NCBI GenBank assembly: GCA_023411405.1
Contig: JAEYOU010000546.1
Location: forward strand, 1 to 6,886
DNA from: Pseudomonadota bacterium
Lineage (GTDB): Bacteria; Myxococcota; Myxococcia; Myxococcales; Anaeromyxobacteraceae
DNA length: 6,886 nt
Direction: 5' to 3'
Shown: positions 1-5,239 of the stretch, in pieces
Layout: every line of letters starts with the position of its first letter
How positions within the stretch are numbered: the first letter of the stretch is position 1
Program-made: the position numbers and the translations under genes
Notes under the pieces: model-generated
The model's input: the letters and a program-made list of their open reading frames with translations, nothing else
Databases searched by the model: none
Told to the model about the DNA's origin: nothing

Positions 1-906
1 GGCGATCTCCGCGCGGGGCAGGGCCGCGAGCTGCCGCTCGACCGCGACCGCGGTGCGCTCCGCGAGCCGCGCCGAGGGCGTCACCAGGACCGCCACCGCC
101 CGGACGTCGTGCTCCGCCTGGGCGAGGAGGTCGCTCGCCACCTCGGCCGGATCGGCGGCGGCGTCGGCGAGGACCAGGATCTCGCTCGGCCCCGCCACCA
201 TGTCGATGTCGACGCGCCCGTAGACCAGCCGCTTGGCGGCGGCGACGTACGCGTTGCCCGGGCCGCAGATCTTGTCCACCGCGGCGATCGTCTCGGTGCC
301 GTAGGCCAGCGCGGCGATCGCCTGCGCCCCGCCGACCCGCAGGAGCCGGGCGACGCGCGAGACGTGGCAGGCCGCGAGCGTCCACGCGTCCATCTCGCCC
401 GTGCCGTGCACGCCCGGAGAGACGACCACCACCTCGTCCACCCCCGCGACCCGCGCCGGCACCGCCGTCATGAGCACCGACGACGGGTAGCGCGCCGTGC
501 CACCCGGCACGTAGAGCCCCACGCGGGCGAGCGGCCGGACCACCTGCGCCAGCGTCGCGCCCACACGGTCCGTGAAGGTCCGGACCTCGGCGTCCGACTC
601 GCGTTCGTGGAACTCCGCGACGCGCCGGGCCGCGACGTCGAGCGCCTTGCGCCCCTCCGCGGGGAGGGAGCGGTACGCCCGCGCGAACGCGTCCGGGCCG
701 AGCGCCAGGTCCGCTGCGGAGGCAGGCCTCCAGCCGTCGAGGGTCCGCGTGTGCTCGATCAGGGCTGCGTCCCCGCGCCGGCGAACGTCCGCCACGATCC
801 GCGCGGCCACCTCGCGCACCTGGGTCTCGTCGTCCTCGGAGCCGCGCGCGCACAGCCCGCGCCAAGCCTCGGGGAAGTCTGGGGATCCGCTCTCGAGCTT
901 TCTCAC
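1..906 (-). CDS. hisD: Histidinol dehydrogenase, N-terminal 302 residues (runs off the left edge)
   Basis: HisD oxidises L-histidinol to L-histidine in two NAD-dependent steps, the end of histidine synthesis, in the cytoplasm with bound zinc. The family signatures are clear: VGLYVPGGTARYPSSVLM at residues 129-146, VGGAQAIAALAYGTET at 191-206, DKICGPGNAYVAAAKR at 211-226, AGPSEILVLAD at 238-248, and DLLAQAEHD at 259-267, where Q263 and H266 match the first two zinc ligands. About 130 residues are missing; by comparison with the E. coli enzyme they should hold the catalytic Glu-His pair and the other zinc ligands. The GTG start at 906 is chosen because GGAG lies six bases upstream and the frame has no useful ATG nearby. 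No hisG lies upstream, so hisD appears to be first in its transcript. The identity is very secure; the exact start is less so. Confidence 0.96.
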   Translation of the reverse strand, partial: MRKLESGSPDFPEAWRGLCARGSEDDETQVREVAARIVADVRRRGDAALIEHTRTLDGWRPASAADLALGPDAFARAYRSLPAEGRKALDVAARRVAEFHERESDAEVRTFTDRVGATLAQVVRPLARVGLYVPGGTARYPSSVLMTAVPARVAGVDEVVVVSPGVHGTGEMDAWTLAACHVSRVARLLRVGGAQAIAALAYGTETIAAVDKICGPGNAYVAAAKRLVYGRVDIDMVAGPSEILVLADAAADPAEVASDLLAQAEHDVRAVAVLVTPSARLAERTAVAVERQLAALPRAEIA

Positions 907-951
907 GCCGCGCTCCGGCCCTCGCGCGCCCGGAGCACCCGGGGGGAGGAA

Positions 952-997
952 GGGGGCTTTTATAGAGGAAACTCCCCTGCGTGGCGAGGGTTCCTCT
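952..997 (-). promoter_or_regulatory. Candidate hisD promoter inside an inverted repeat
   Basis: On the minus strand TCGCCA (987-982, four of six matches to TTGACA) and TATAAA (964-959, five of six to TATAAT) are separated by 17 bases. This predicts a start near 952 and a leader of about 46 bases. A perfect 7-base inverted repeat, AGAGGAA at 964-970 and TTCCTCT at 991-997, overlaps the -10 and sits just upstream of the -35, as an operator would. The same bases could instead form an RNA hairpin (CCCT/AGGG adds to the stem) if transcription starts further upstream. This is one of the few AT-containing patches in the gap. Confidence 0.45.
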
Positions 998-1287
998 GGA
1001 CCCCTTCGCGCGGACCCCACGCGCGCGACCCGTGCACGGACGCGCAGTACGACCCGACGCGTCACCGCCGCGCGGAGGCTCGGCCCCGCGCGCGTTGCCT
1101 CCAGGGTCGTAAACCCAGAGTGCACATCCGGTCGACCGGCTTGCCCCGTCCTGGAGCCCCCTCCCGGCGCGCGCCAGTCCCCGCGCGAGAGCCGAGCGCG
1201 AACTGCGCTCGCGCCGTTTCGCGCGCCGGCTGGGGTTTCCCCCGATGGTCAGGGCCCGGCGAACAGGTAGGCTCAGCCGCACACCGC

Positions 1288-1303
1288 AGGGGGGGGGATT
1301 ACT
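1288..1303 (+). promoter_or_regulatory. Ribosome binding site built on a nine-G run
   Basis: An A followed by nine consecutive G (1289-1297) and then A ends five bases before the GTG at 1304. It provides several overlapping anti-Shine-Dalgarno matches. It favours GTG 1304 or ATG 1310 over ATG 1391, which has no comparable site. Confidence 0.55.
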
Positions 1304-1909
1304 GTGGGTATGGCTCGCCGCAATACCAGGAGGAGGAGCGCCTCCGCGAGTGGCGACCACCGCGCGGTGGATGGCGCGGCGTCTCACGCCATGACCGCCG
1401 CCACGCCGCAGCCCAACGTCGCCGCGCCGGACGGCGAGATCGGGCGGATCGCGGTCTCCGCGCTCGCCGCGGCGCTGGAGGCGATCCCGTCGCCCGCCTT
1501 CGTCGTGCGCCAGCCCGGAGCGGTCCTGCAGGCCAACGCGCGCGGGCGCTCGCTCCTCGCCGCAGAGCAAGACCGCGTGCTCTCGCTCCTGCAGAGCGGC
1601 CTGCCCCCGCCGGGCGGGCCGGCCCGCTTCTCGATCGCGACCGCGCCCGACCACCAGATCGTCGTGGTGCACGATCTCGAGCAGGACGCGCGCGTGCGGC
1701 TCGCCGGCGTCACCGTCCGCTGGGGGCTCACCCCCCGCCAGGCCGCGGTGCTGGAGCTCGTCGCCCAGGGCGAGTCCAACCGCGCGGTGGCCGCGAGGCT
1801 CGGCTGCTCGGAGAAGACCGTCGAGCTGCACGTGTCCGCGCTCCTCGCCAAGACGCGGTGCGCGAGCCGCTCGCAGCTCGTGGCGAGCTTCTGGACGGAT
1901 GCGGGGTGA
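1304..1909 (+). CDS. LuxR-type transcriptional regulator with no receiver domain
   Basis: This is a 201-residue DNA-binding protein. The C-terminal part (residues 140-196) is a LuxR/GerE helix-turn-helix: GLTPRQAAVLELVAQGESN at 141-159, then AVAARLGCSEKTVELHVSAL at 161-180, with the usual LTPR, SN and TVxxH landmarks. The middle (about 45-130) has a PAS-like start, FVVRQPGAVLQANARGRSLL, but is too short and divergent to identify a ligand. There is no phosphoacceptor receiver domain, so it is probably not a classical response regulator. The GTG at 1304 follows a G-rich ribosome binding site ending five bases upstream; ATG at 1310 and ATG at 1391 (residue 30) are alternatives, and the first 30 residues look poorly structured and basic. 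The gene stands alone and diverges from hisD. Its targets are unknown. Confidence 0.88.
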   Translation: MGMARRNTRRRSASASGDHRAVDGAASHAMTAATPQPNVAAPDGEIGRIAVSALAAALEAIPSPAFVVRQPGAVLQANARGRSLLAAEQDRVLSLLQSGLPPPGGPARFSIATAPDHQIVVVHDLEQDARVRLAGVTVRWGLTPRQAAVLELVAQGESNRAVAARLGCSEKTVELHVSALLAKTRCASRSQLVASFWTDAG

Positions 1910-1914
1910 AAGGC

Positions 1915-2002
1915 GGCTTCGGGCTTCAGGCTTCAGGCTCTATCCCCCCGAGTGCGGCTTCTGGCCCGAGGCCCGAGGCCTGAGGCCCGAGCCCTGAGGC
2001 CT
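1915..2002 (+). repeat. Degenerate heptamer repeats forming a long hairpin; possible terminator
   Basis: Three GGCTTCR heptamers (1915-1935) face five GGCCYGA-like heptamers (1963-1997; the last reads GCCCTGA). As plus-strand RNA, 1918-1939 pairs with 1970-1991 over 22 positions: 17 Watson-Crick pairs, four G-U pairs and one A-C mismatch, with a 30-base loop. It starts nine bases after the LuxR-type stop codon, which suits a terminator, but no T run follows. The four G-U pairs make the fold stronger in plus-strand RNA than in the complement. It may instead be a dispersed intergenic repeat. Confidence 0.6.
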
Positions 2003-2025
2003 TCCCGCGCCGCTCGTGTCCCGGC

Positions 2026-2041
2026 TAGATTCCCGGTCCCA
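2026..2041 (+). promoter_or_regulatory. Candidate -10 box for leaderless transcription of the MbfA-type gene
   Basis: TAGATT (2026-2031) ends nine bases before the ATG at 2041, and no Shine-Dalgarno sequence lies between them. This spacing would put the RNA start at or just before the ATG. No good -35 is visible, so support is moderate at best. Confidence 0.3.
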
Positions 2042-3153
2042 TGGACCGCACCGATCTCTGGCTCCAGAACCTGGCCGACGAGCGCGACGGCGCGGCCCTC
2101 TACGAGGGGCTCGCGAAGTACGAGAAGGACCCCGCCCGCGCCGAGAGCTTCCGCGAGCTGGCGCGCGCGGAGCAGCGGCACGCGGACATCTGGCGCCGGA
2201 AGCTCGAGAAGGCGGGGGTGCCCCTCCCGTCCGATCTGCCGAGCACGCGGGTGCGGGTGCTCGTGTGGCTCGCGCGCCGGCTCGGCTCGGCGGCGGTGGT
2301 CCCGATGGCCCTCGAGGCCGAGGCGGGGGATGCGGACAAGTACGACCAGCAGGGCGAGGAGGCCGCGGAGATCGCCGCCGAGGAGCGCGCCCACCGCCAG
2401 GTGCTCTCGGGCATGAGCGCGCGGAGCCCCGCGGGCGCGCGCGAGCTCATCTCCGTGCGCGAGCGCTGGCACCGGGGCGGCGGCCGCGCGGGCTCCGTCC
2501 GCGCCGCCATCTTCGGCATGAACGACGGGCTCGTCTCGAACCTCTCGCTCATCCTCGGCGTCGCCGGCGCAGGCGTCGAGCCGCGCACCGTGGTCGTCAC
2601 CGGCTTCGCGGGCCTCCTCGCGGGCGCGTTCTCGATGGCCGCCGGCGAGTACTCGTCGGTGGCGAGCCAGCGCGACCTGCTCGCCCGCCAGGTGGAGCTG
2701 GAGCGGCGGGAGATCGCGGAGGCCCCCGAGGAGGAAGCGGCCGAGCTCGCCCTCATCTTCAAGCAGAAGGGGCTCAGCACCGAGCAGGCGAGCCGCACCG
2801 CGGCCGAGATCCTCAAGCACCCGGAGAGCGCCCTCGACACGCTGGTCCGGGAGGAGCTGGGGCTCGATCCCGAGGACCTCGGCTCGCCGTGGGGCGCGGC
2901 CTCGTCCTCGTTCCTCATGTTCGCGGTCGGCGCGATCGTCCCACTCCTGCCGTTCCTGTTCGGCAGCGGCGCCTGGGCCGCCGGCGTGTCCGCCGGCTTC
3001 GCCGGGCTGGTGCTCGGCGGCGTGGGCGCGCTCGTCGGCTTCCTCTCGGGCACGAGCGTCGTCCGCTCCGCCGGACGGATGGTCGCGCTCGCCGGGCTCG
3101 CCGCGGGCGTCACCTACCTCGTCGGCCGGCTGTTCGGAGCGGTGGTGAGCTGA
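2041..3153 (+). CDS. mbfA: MbfA-type membrane ferritin: ferritin-like domain fused to a VIT1/CCC1 transporter
   Basis: This 370-residue fusion probably exports ferrous iron across the inner membrane and protects against iron and peroxide stress, the role shown for MbfA in alphaproteobacteria. Residues 1-125 form a rubrerythrin-like four-helix diiron domain: E14-x6-Y21, E44-x2-H47, E94-x6-Y101 and E115-x2-H118 supply the expected ligands as two matching halves. Residues 150-370 are a VIT1/CCC1 domain: AIFGMNDGLVSNLSLILG at 156-173, FSMAAGEYSSVASQ at 197-210, and five likely membrane segments (about 154-178, 183-203, 287-307, 311-335, 346-366). Between segments 2 and 3 lies a Glu-rich cytoplasmic loop (218-236), the usual metal-binding region. 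D162 and M199 fall at the conserved transport positions. No Fur-like site was recognised upstream. The gene symbol is assigned from domain architecture. Confidence 0.9.
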   Translation: MDRTDLWLQNLADERDGAALYEGLAKYEKDPARAESFRELARAEQRHADIWRRKLEKAGVPLPSDLPSTRVRVLVWLARRLGSAAVVPMALEAEAGDADKYDQQGEEAAEIAAEERAHRQVLSGMSARSPAGARELISVRERWHRGGGRAGSVRAAIFGMNDGLVSNLSLILGVAGAGVEPRTVVVTGFAGLLAGAFSMAAGEYSSVASQRDLLARQVELERREIAEAPEEEAAELALIFKQKGLSTEQASRTAAEILKHPESALDTLVREELGLDPEDLGSPWGAASSSFLMFAVGAIVPLLPFLFGSGAWAAGVSAGFAGLVLGGVGALVGFLSGTSVVRSAGRMVALAGLAAGVTYLVGRLFGAVVS

Positions 3154-3170
3154 GCCGCGCCGAACAGCCG
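3127..3170 (+). terminator. Strong hairpin spanning the MbfA-type stop codon
   Basis: CGGCTGTTCGG (3127-3137) pairs perfectly with CCGAACAGCCG (3160-3170). After a single mismatch, GCGG (3139-3142) pairs with CCGC (3155-3158). The stop codon (3151-3153) lies in the loop. Fifteen Watson-Crick pairs make this a likely 3' end or transcript-stabilising structure, although no T run follows. Confidence 0.6.
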
Positions 3171-3274
3171 ACGCGCCACCCGTGCGCGCCCCCCCTATCC
3201 CACGATGGGGGCCCCGCGGTACGCTGCGGGGGCGCGCGCGCCCCGCCGGGCGGGCGTCGCGGGGAGGCACAGGC

Positions 3275-4117
3275 GTGGGGAAGGACGTGCGGATCGCCGT
3301 GGCGTCCGCGAGCCTCGGCTCGGGGTTCGCGGGGCTCGTCTACTCGAACCTCAAGAAGCAGCTCGAGCCCGGCCACACGATCGTGGAGTGCGCGATCTCC
3401 GCCCGCGCCGACGTCGAGTTCGTGCGCGCGCGCCTCCTGCAGCTCCTCGAAGGGGACCCGAAGCCGATCGCGCTCGTCGGCATCTGCCTCAAGCCGGACC
3501 CGCAGACGCTCGAGACGTTCCACGCCGCGGGCGCACCCGCGATCCTGGTGGACGAGGAGGCGGAGGGCGCGTCGACCGTCTCCTGCGACAACTTCGCGGG
3601 CGGCTACATGGCCGGCGAGCACCTCGCGAAGCTGGGCCGCAGGTCGATCGCGGTCGTCTCGGGCCAGATGCACATCAACGGTGGGTACAACGCCCTCCAG
3701 CGCGTGAAGGGGTTCGCGAAGTCCTGCGCCGAGCGCGGCCTGCGGTTCTCGATGGACGAGGTGATCGAGGTCGTCTTCTACACGCACAAGGACGGCGTCA
3801 ACGCGATGAGCCAGCTCCTCCAGGAGCGGCGGAGGATCGACGCGGTCTTCTGCGCGGCGGGCGACGCCACCGCGACCGGCATGATGGCGGTCGCGCGCGA
3901 GAAGGGGATCGAGATCCCCGAGCAGCTCGCCATCCTCGGCTACGACGACAGCCCGATGGCCGCCATCGCCACCCCGCCGCTCAGCTCCGTCCGCCAGTCC
4001 GCCGAGCAGTTCGCCGCCGAGGCCTACCGCCTCGCGACGGAGCGCCGCGCCGACTGCATCGCCCGGCCGCAGAAGGTGCTGTTCCCTCCGAAGCTCGTGC
4101 TCCGGCAGTCTGCATAG
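3275..4117 (+). CDS. Stand-alone LacI-type ligand-binding domain, no DNA-binding head (paralogue 1)
   Basis: This 280-residue protein matches the periplasmic-binding-like core of LacI/GalR regulators from end to end: the first strand VRIAVAS (5-11), LVDEEAEGASTV with DN (91-106), RRSIAVVSG (122-130), GYNALQRVKGF (137-147), DAVFCAAGD (189-197), LAILGYDDSPMAAI (218-231), PPLSSVRQ (234-241) and FPPKLVLRQSA at the end (270-280). The roughly 60-residue helix-turn-helix and hinge are absent, and so is any signal peptide, so it should be a cytoplasmic binding protein. Start GTG 3275 is supported by GGGGAGG seven bases upstream (3261-3267) and gives the same length as its neighbour; an in-frame upstream start at 3182 would add a basic, low-complexity tail. 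TACGCT at 3220-3225 might be a -10 box. Ligand and partner are unknown. Confidence 0.85.
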   Translation: MGKDVRIAVASASLGSGFAGLVYSNLKKQLEPGHTIVECAISARADVEFVRARLLQLLEGDPKPIALVGICLKPDPQTLETFHAAGAPAILVDEEAEGASTVSCDNFAGGYMAGEHLAKLGRRSIAVVSGQMHINGGYNALQRVKGFAKSCAERGLRFSMDEVIEVVFYTHKDGVNAMSQLLQERRRIDAVFCAAGDATATGMMAVAREKGIEIPEQLAILGYDDSPMAAIATPPLSSVRQSAEQFAAEAYRLATERRADCIARPQKVLFPPKLVLRQSA

Positions 4118-4133
4118 GCGATCGGCGCGGGGA

Positions 4134-4164
4134 GGAACGCTCCCCCGAGCGCCGTTCCGCTCGG
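4134..4164 (+). terminator. Two mutually exclusive hairpins after paralogue 1
   Basis: Fold A pairs GGAAC+GCTC (4134-4142) with GAGC and GTTCC (4147-4150, 4154-4158), leaving a CCCC loop and a three-base bulge. Fold B pairs CCGAGC (4145-4150) with GCTCGG (4159-4164) around an 8-base loop. Both use GAGC 4147-4150, so only one can form at a time. Either could end the first transcript; neither is followed by a T run. Confidence 0.4.
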
Positions 4165-4209
4165 TGAACCTGCACGCATGTCGGGCCGAGGCATCCCTCC
4201 GCCACCAGC

Positions 4210-4256
4210 TGCGCACATTGCGCGCAACCGAGCTCCGTTGCAAATCGCCATGCGCA
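4210..4256. promoter_or_regulatory. Cluster of four TGC/GCA palindromes, candidate operators
   Basis: Within 47 bases lie TGCGCA (4210-4215), TTGCGCGCAA (4218-4227), TTGCAA (4238-4243) and TGCGCA again (4251-4256), in an AT-richer patch about 90 bases before paralogue 2. Centres are 10, 18 and 13 bases apart. A shared TGC...GCA core suggests one dimeric regulator binding several times. The adjacent proteins lack a DNA-binding domain, so the regulator would have to be encoded elsewhere. Confidence 0.35.
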
Positions 4257-4269
4257 ATCAAAAGGTTGG

Positions 4270-4291
4270 ACCCTCCTGGCACCAAGAGGGT
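4270..4291. other. Short dyad in the leader region of paralogue 2
   Basis: ACCCTC (4270-4275) and GAGGGT (4286-4291) form a perfect inverted repeat with a 10-base spacer, 52 bases before the ATG. It may be an operator or an RNA stem, depending on where transcription starts; TACACC at 4300-4305 is a weak -10 candidate that would place it upstream of the transcript. Confidence 0.25.
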
Positions 4292-4342
4292 TCCCGCGCT
4301 ACACCTGAGGCGTAGGCGGGGCCCCACGGAGGATGGCTCGAC

Positions 4343-5179
4343 ATGTCCGTACGGATCGCGGTCGCATCGCACAGCCTGAGCTCGGGGTTCTCGGGAGCGA
4401 TGTACGCCCTCATCCGGAAGCTCGTGCAACCGGAGCAATCCATCGTCGAGTGCGGGATCGTCCTGCGCGACGATCCCGAGCACCTGCGGGAGAAGCTCCT
4501 GAAGCTCCTCGCGAGCGAGCCTCGTCCCGCGGCGCTCATCGGCATCTGCCTGCGGCCCGACCGGAAGACGGTCGCCGACTTCCGGTCGTACCGCGCGCCC
4601 GTCGTGCTCGTCGACGAGCAGGCGGAGGGCGCGTCCACGGTCGCGTCGGACAACTACGCCGGCGGGCAGCTCGCGGGCAAGTTCCTGGCGGACGCCGGAC
4701 GCCGGACGATCGCCCTCGTCTCCGGGCGGCTCGAGGGGAACGGCAGCTACAACGCGGTCCAGCGCCTCAACGGGTTCACGAAGGCGCTGGCCGAGCGCGG
4801 CCTCCAGCTCTCGGACGAGCACCTCGTCCAGGTGGTCGAGTACTCGCGCAAGGAGGGCGAGGCGGCGCTCCCCGAGCTGCTCCGCAAGGCCACGAAGCCG
4901 GACGCGATCTTCTGCGCCGCGGGCGACTTCTGCGCGAGCGGCCTGCTCGCGGCCGCGCGGGACCGGAAGCTCAAGGTCCCCGGCGACCTGGCGGTGCTCG
5001 GCTACGACGACAACCCGCTCGCCGCGATCTCGCACCCGCCGCTCACCACGATCCGCCAGCCGATGGACCAGATCGCCGAGGAGGCGTGGCGGATCGCCAC
5101 CACCGACCGCGAGCGGATCCTGGTGAAGCCGGCGCGGTCGCTCTTCCCGCCGGAGCTCGTGAAGCGGGAGAGTGCGTAG
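4343..5179 (+). CDS. Stand-alone LacI-type ligand-binding domain, no DNA-binding head (paralogue 2)
   Basis: This 278-residue protein is a close tandem relative of the preceding one: my hand alignment shows about half the positions identical, with only a two-residue offset at the N terminus. It has the same LacI-core landmarks: VRIAVASHSLSSGF (3-16), LVDEQAEGASTV (89-100), DNYAGG (103-108), RRTIALVSG (120-128), DAIFCAAGD (187-195), LAVLGYDDNPLAAI (216-229), PPLTTIRQP (232-240) and FPPELVKRESA (268-278). It begins directly at the first strand of the fold, without a helix-turn-helix, hinge or secretion signal. GGAGGA (4328-4333) lies nine bases before the ATG and fixes the start. The 225-base gap and separate regulatory-looking elements argue that it has its own promoter. 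Differences cluster in loops (for example QMHINGGYN versus RLEGNGSYN), so the two may bind different ligands. Function is not known. Confidence 0.86.
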   Translation: MSVRIAVASHSLSSGFSGAMYALIRKLVQPEQSIVECGIVLRDDPEHLREKLLKLLASEPRPAALIGICLRPDRKTVADFRSYRAPVVLVDEQAEGASTVASDNYAGGQLAGKFLADAGRRTIALVSGRLEGNGSYNAVQRLNGFTKALAERGLQLSDEHLVQVVEYSRKEGEAALPELLRKATKPDAIFCAAGDFCASGLLAAARDRKLKVPGDLAVLGYDDNPLAAISHPPLTTIRQPMDQIAEEAWRIATTDRERILVKPARSLFPPELVKRESA

Positions 5180-5190
5180 ACGACCGAGCG

Positions 5191-5230
5191 GGCTCCGGAG
5201 CCGCGTCGGGTCCCGGCCGGCGCAGCCGGC
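5191..5230. terminator. Hairpins between convergent genes, candidate bidirectional terminator
   Basis: The 60-base gap between the two stop codons contains a 12-base palindrome GGCTCCGGAGCC (5191-5202) and a GCCGGC-GCA-GCCGGC hairpin (5216-5230). Both structures work on either strand, which suits the end of two converging transcripts. There is no T run on either side. Confidence 0.45.
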
Positions 5231-5239
5231 GTCCGCGCG

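Larger units (their letters stand above)
907..1303. other. Divergent intergenic region between hisD and the LuxR-type gene
   Basis: I see no convincing gene in these 397 bases; open frames crossing them on the plus strand are extensions of antisense frames within hisD. Besides the hisD promoter and dyad, the region holds a perfect 12-base palindrome CCGGTCGACCGG (1128-1139), an 8-base palindrome CGTGCACG (1031-1038), a small GGGT/ACCC hairpin (1104-1116), and a TAGGCT box (1268-1273) about 30 bases before the LuxR-type start that could be its -10 element. No recognisable -35 accompanies that box. No histidine-rich leader peptide or T-box structure was apparent. Confidence 0.5.

Noticed and set aside
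1128..1139. Palindrome CCGGTCGACCGG as an operator
   Set aside because: It is perfect, but such GC palindromes are frequent by chance in this composition and it aligns with no promoter element or second copy.
907..1303. Histidine attenuator, T-box or small RNA gene in the hisD gap
   Set aside because: No run of histidine codons, T-box specifier stem or T-rich terminator was found on either strand.
109..1983. Long plus-strand open frame opposite hisD and through the LuxR-type gene
   Set aside because: It is antisense to a clear hisD and out of frame with the LuxR-type gene; the translation is Arg/Ala/Gly-rich low complexity typical of shadow frames in GC-rich DNA.
1933..3270. 445-codon minus-strand open frame opposite the MbfA-type gene
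   Set aside because: Low-complexity Arg/Ala/Glu translation with no family motif; the plus-strand protein is unambiguous.
3182..3274. Upstream start for paralogue 1 adding 31 residues
   Set aside because: The extension is basic, low complexity and absent from paralogue 2, while GTG 3275 has a good ribosome binding site and gives a matching length.
4277..4291. TGGCAC resembling a sigma-54 -24 element before paralogue 2
   Set aside because: The GC dinucleotide required ten bases after GG is replaced by GT, and the TTGC element is missing.
3110..5035. 641-codon minus-strand open frame opposite both LacI-like genes
   Set aside because: Its translation shows the same Arg/Glu/Leu-rich repeated pattern twice, simply mirroring the two paralogues; both plus-strand genes have real family motifs and ribosome binding sites.
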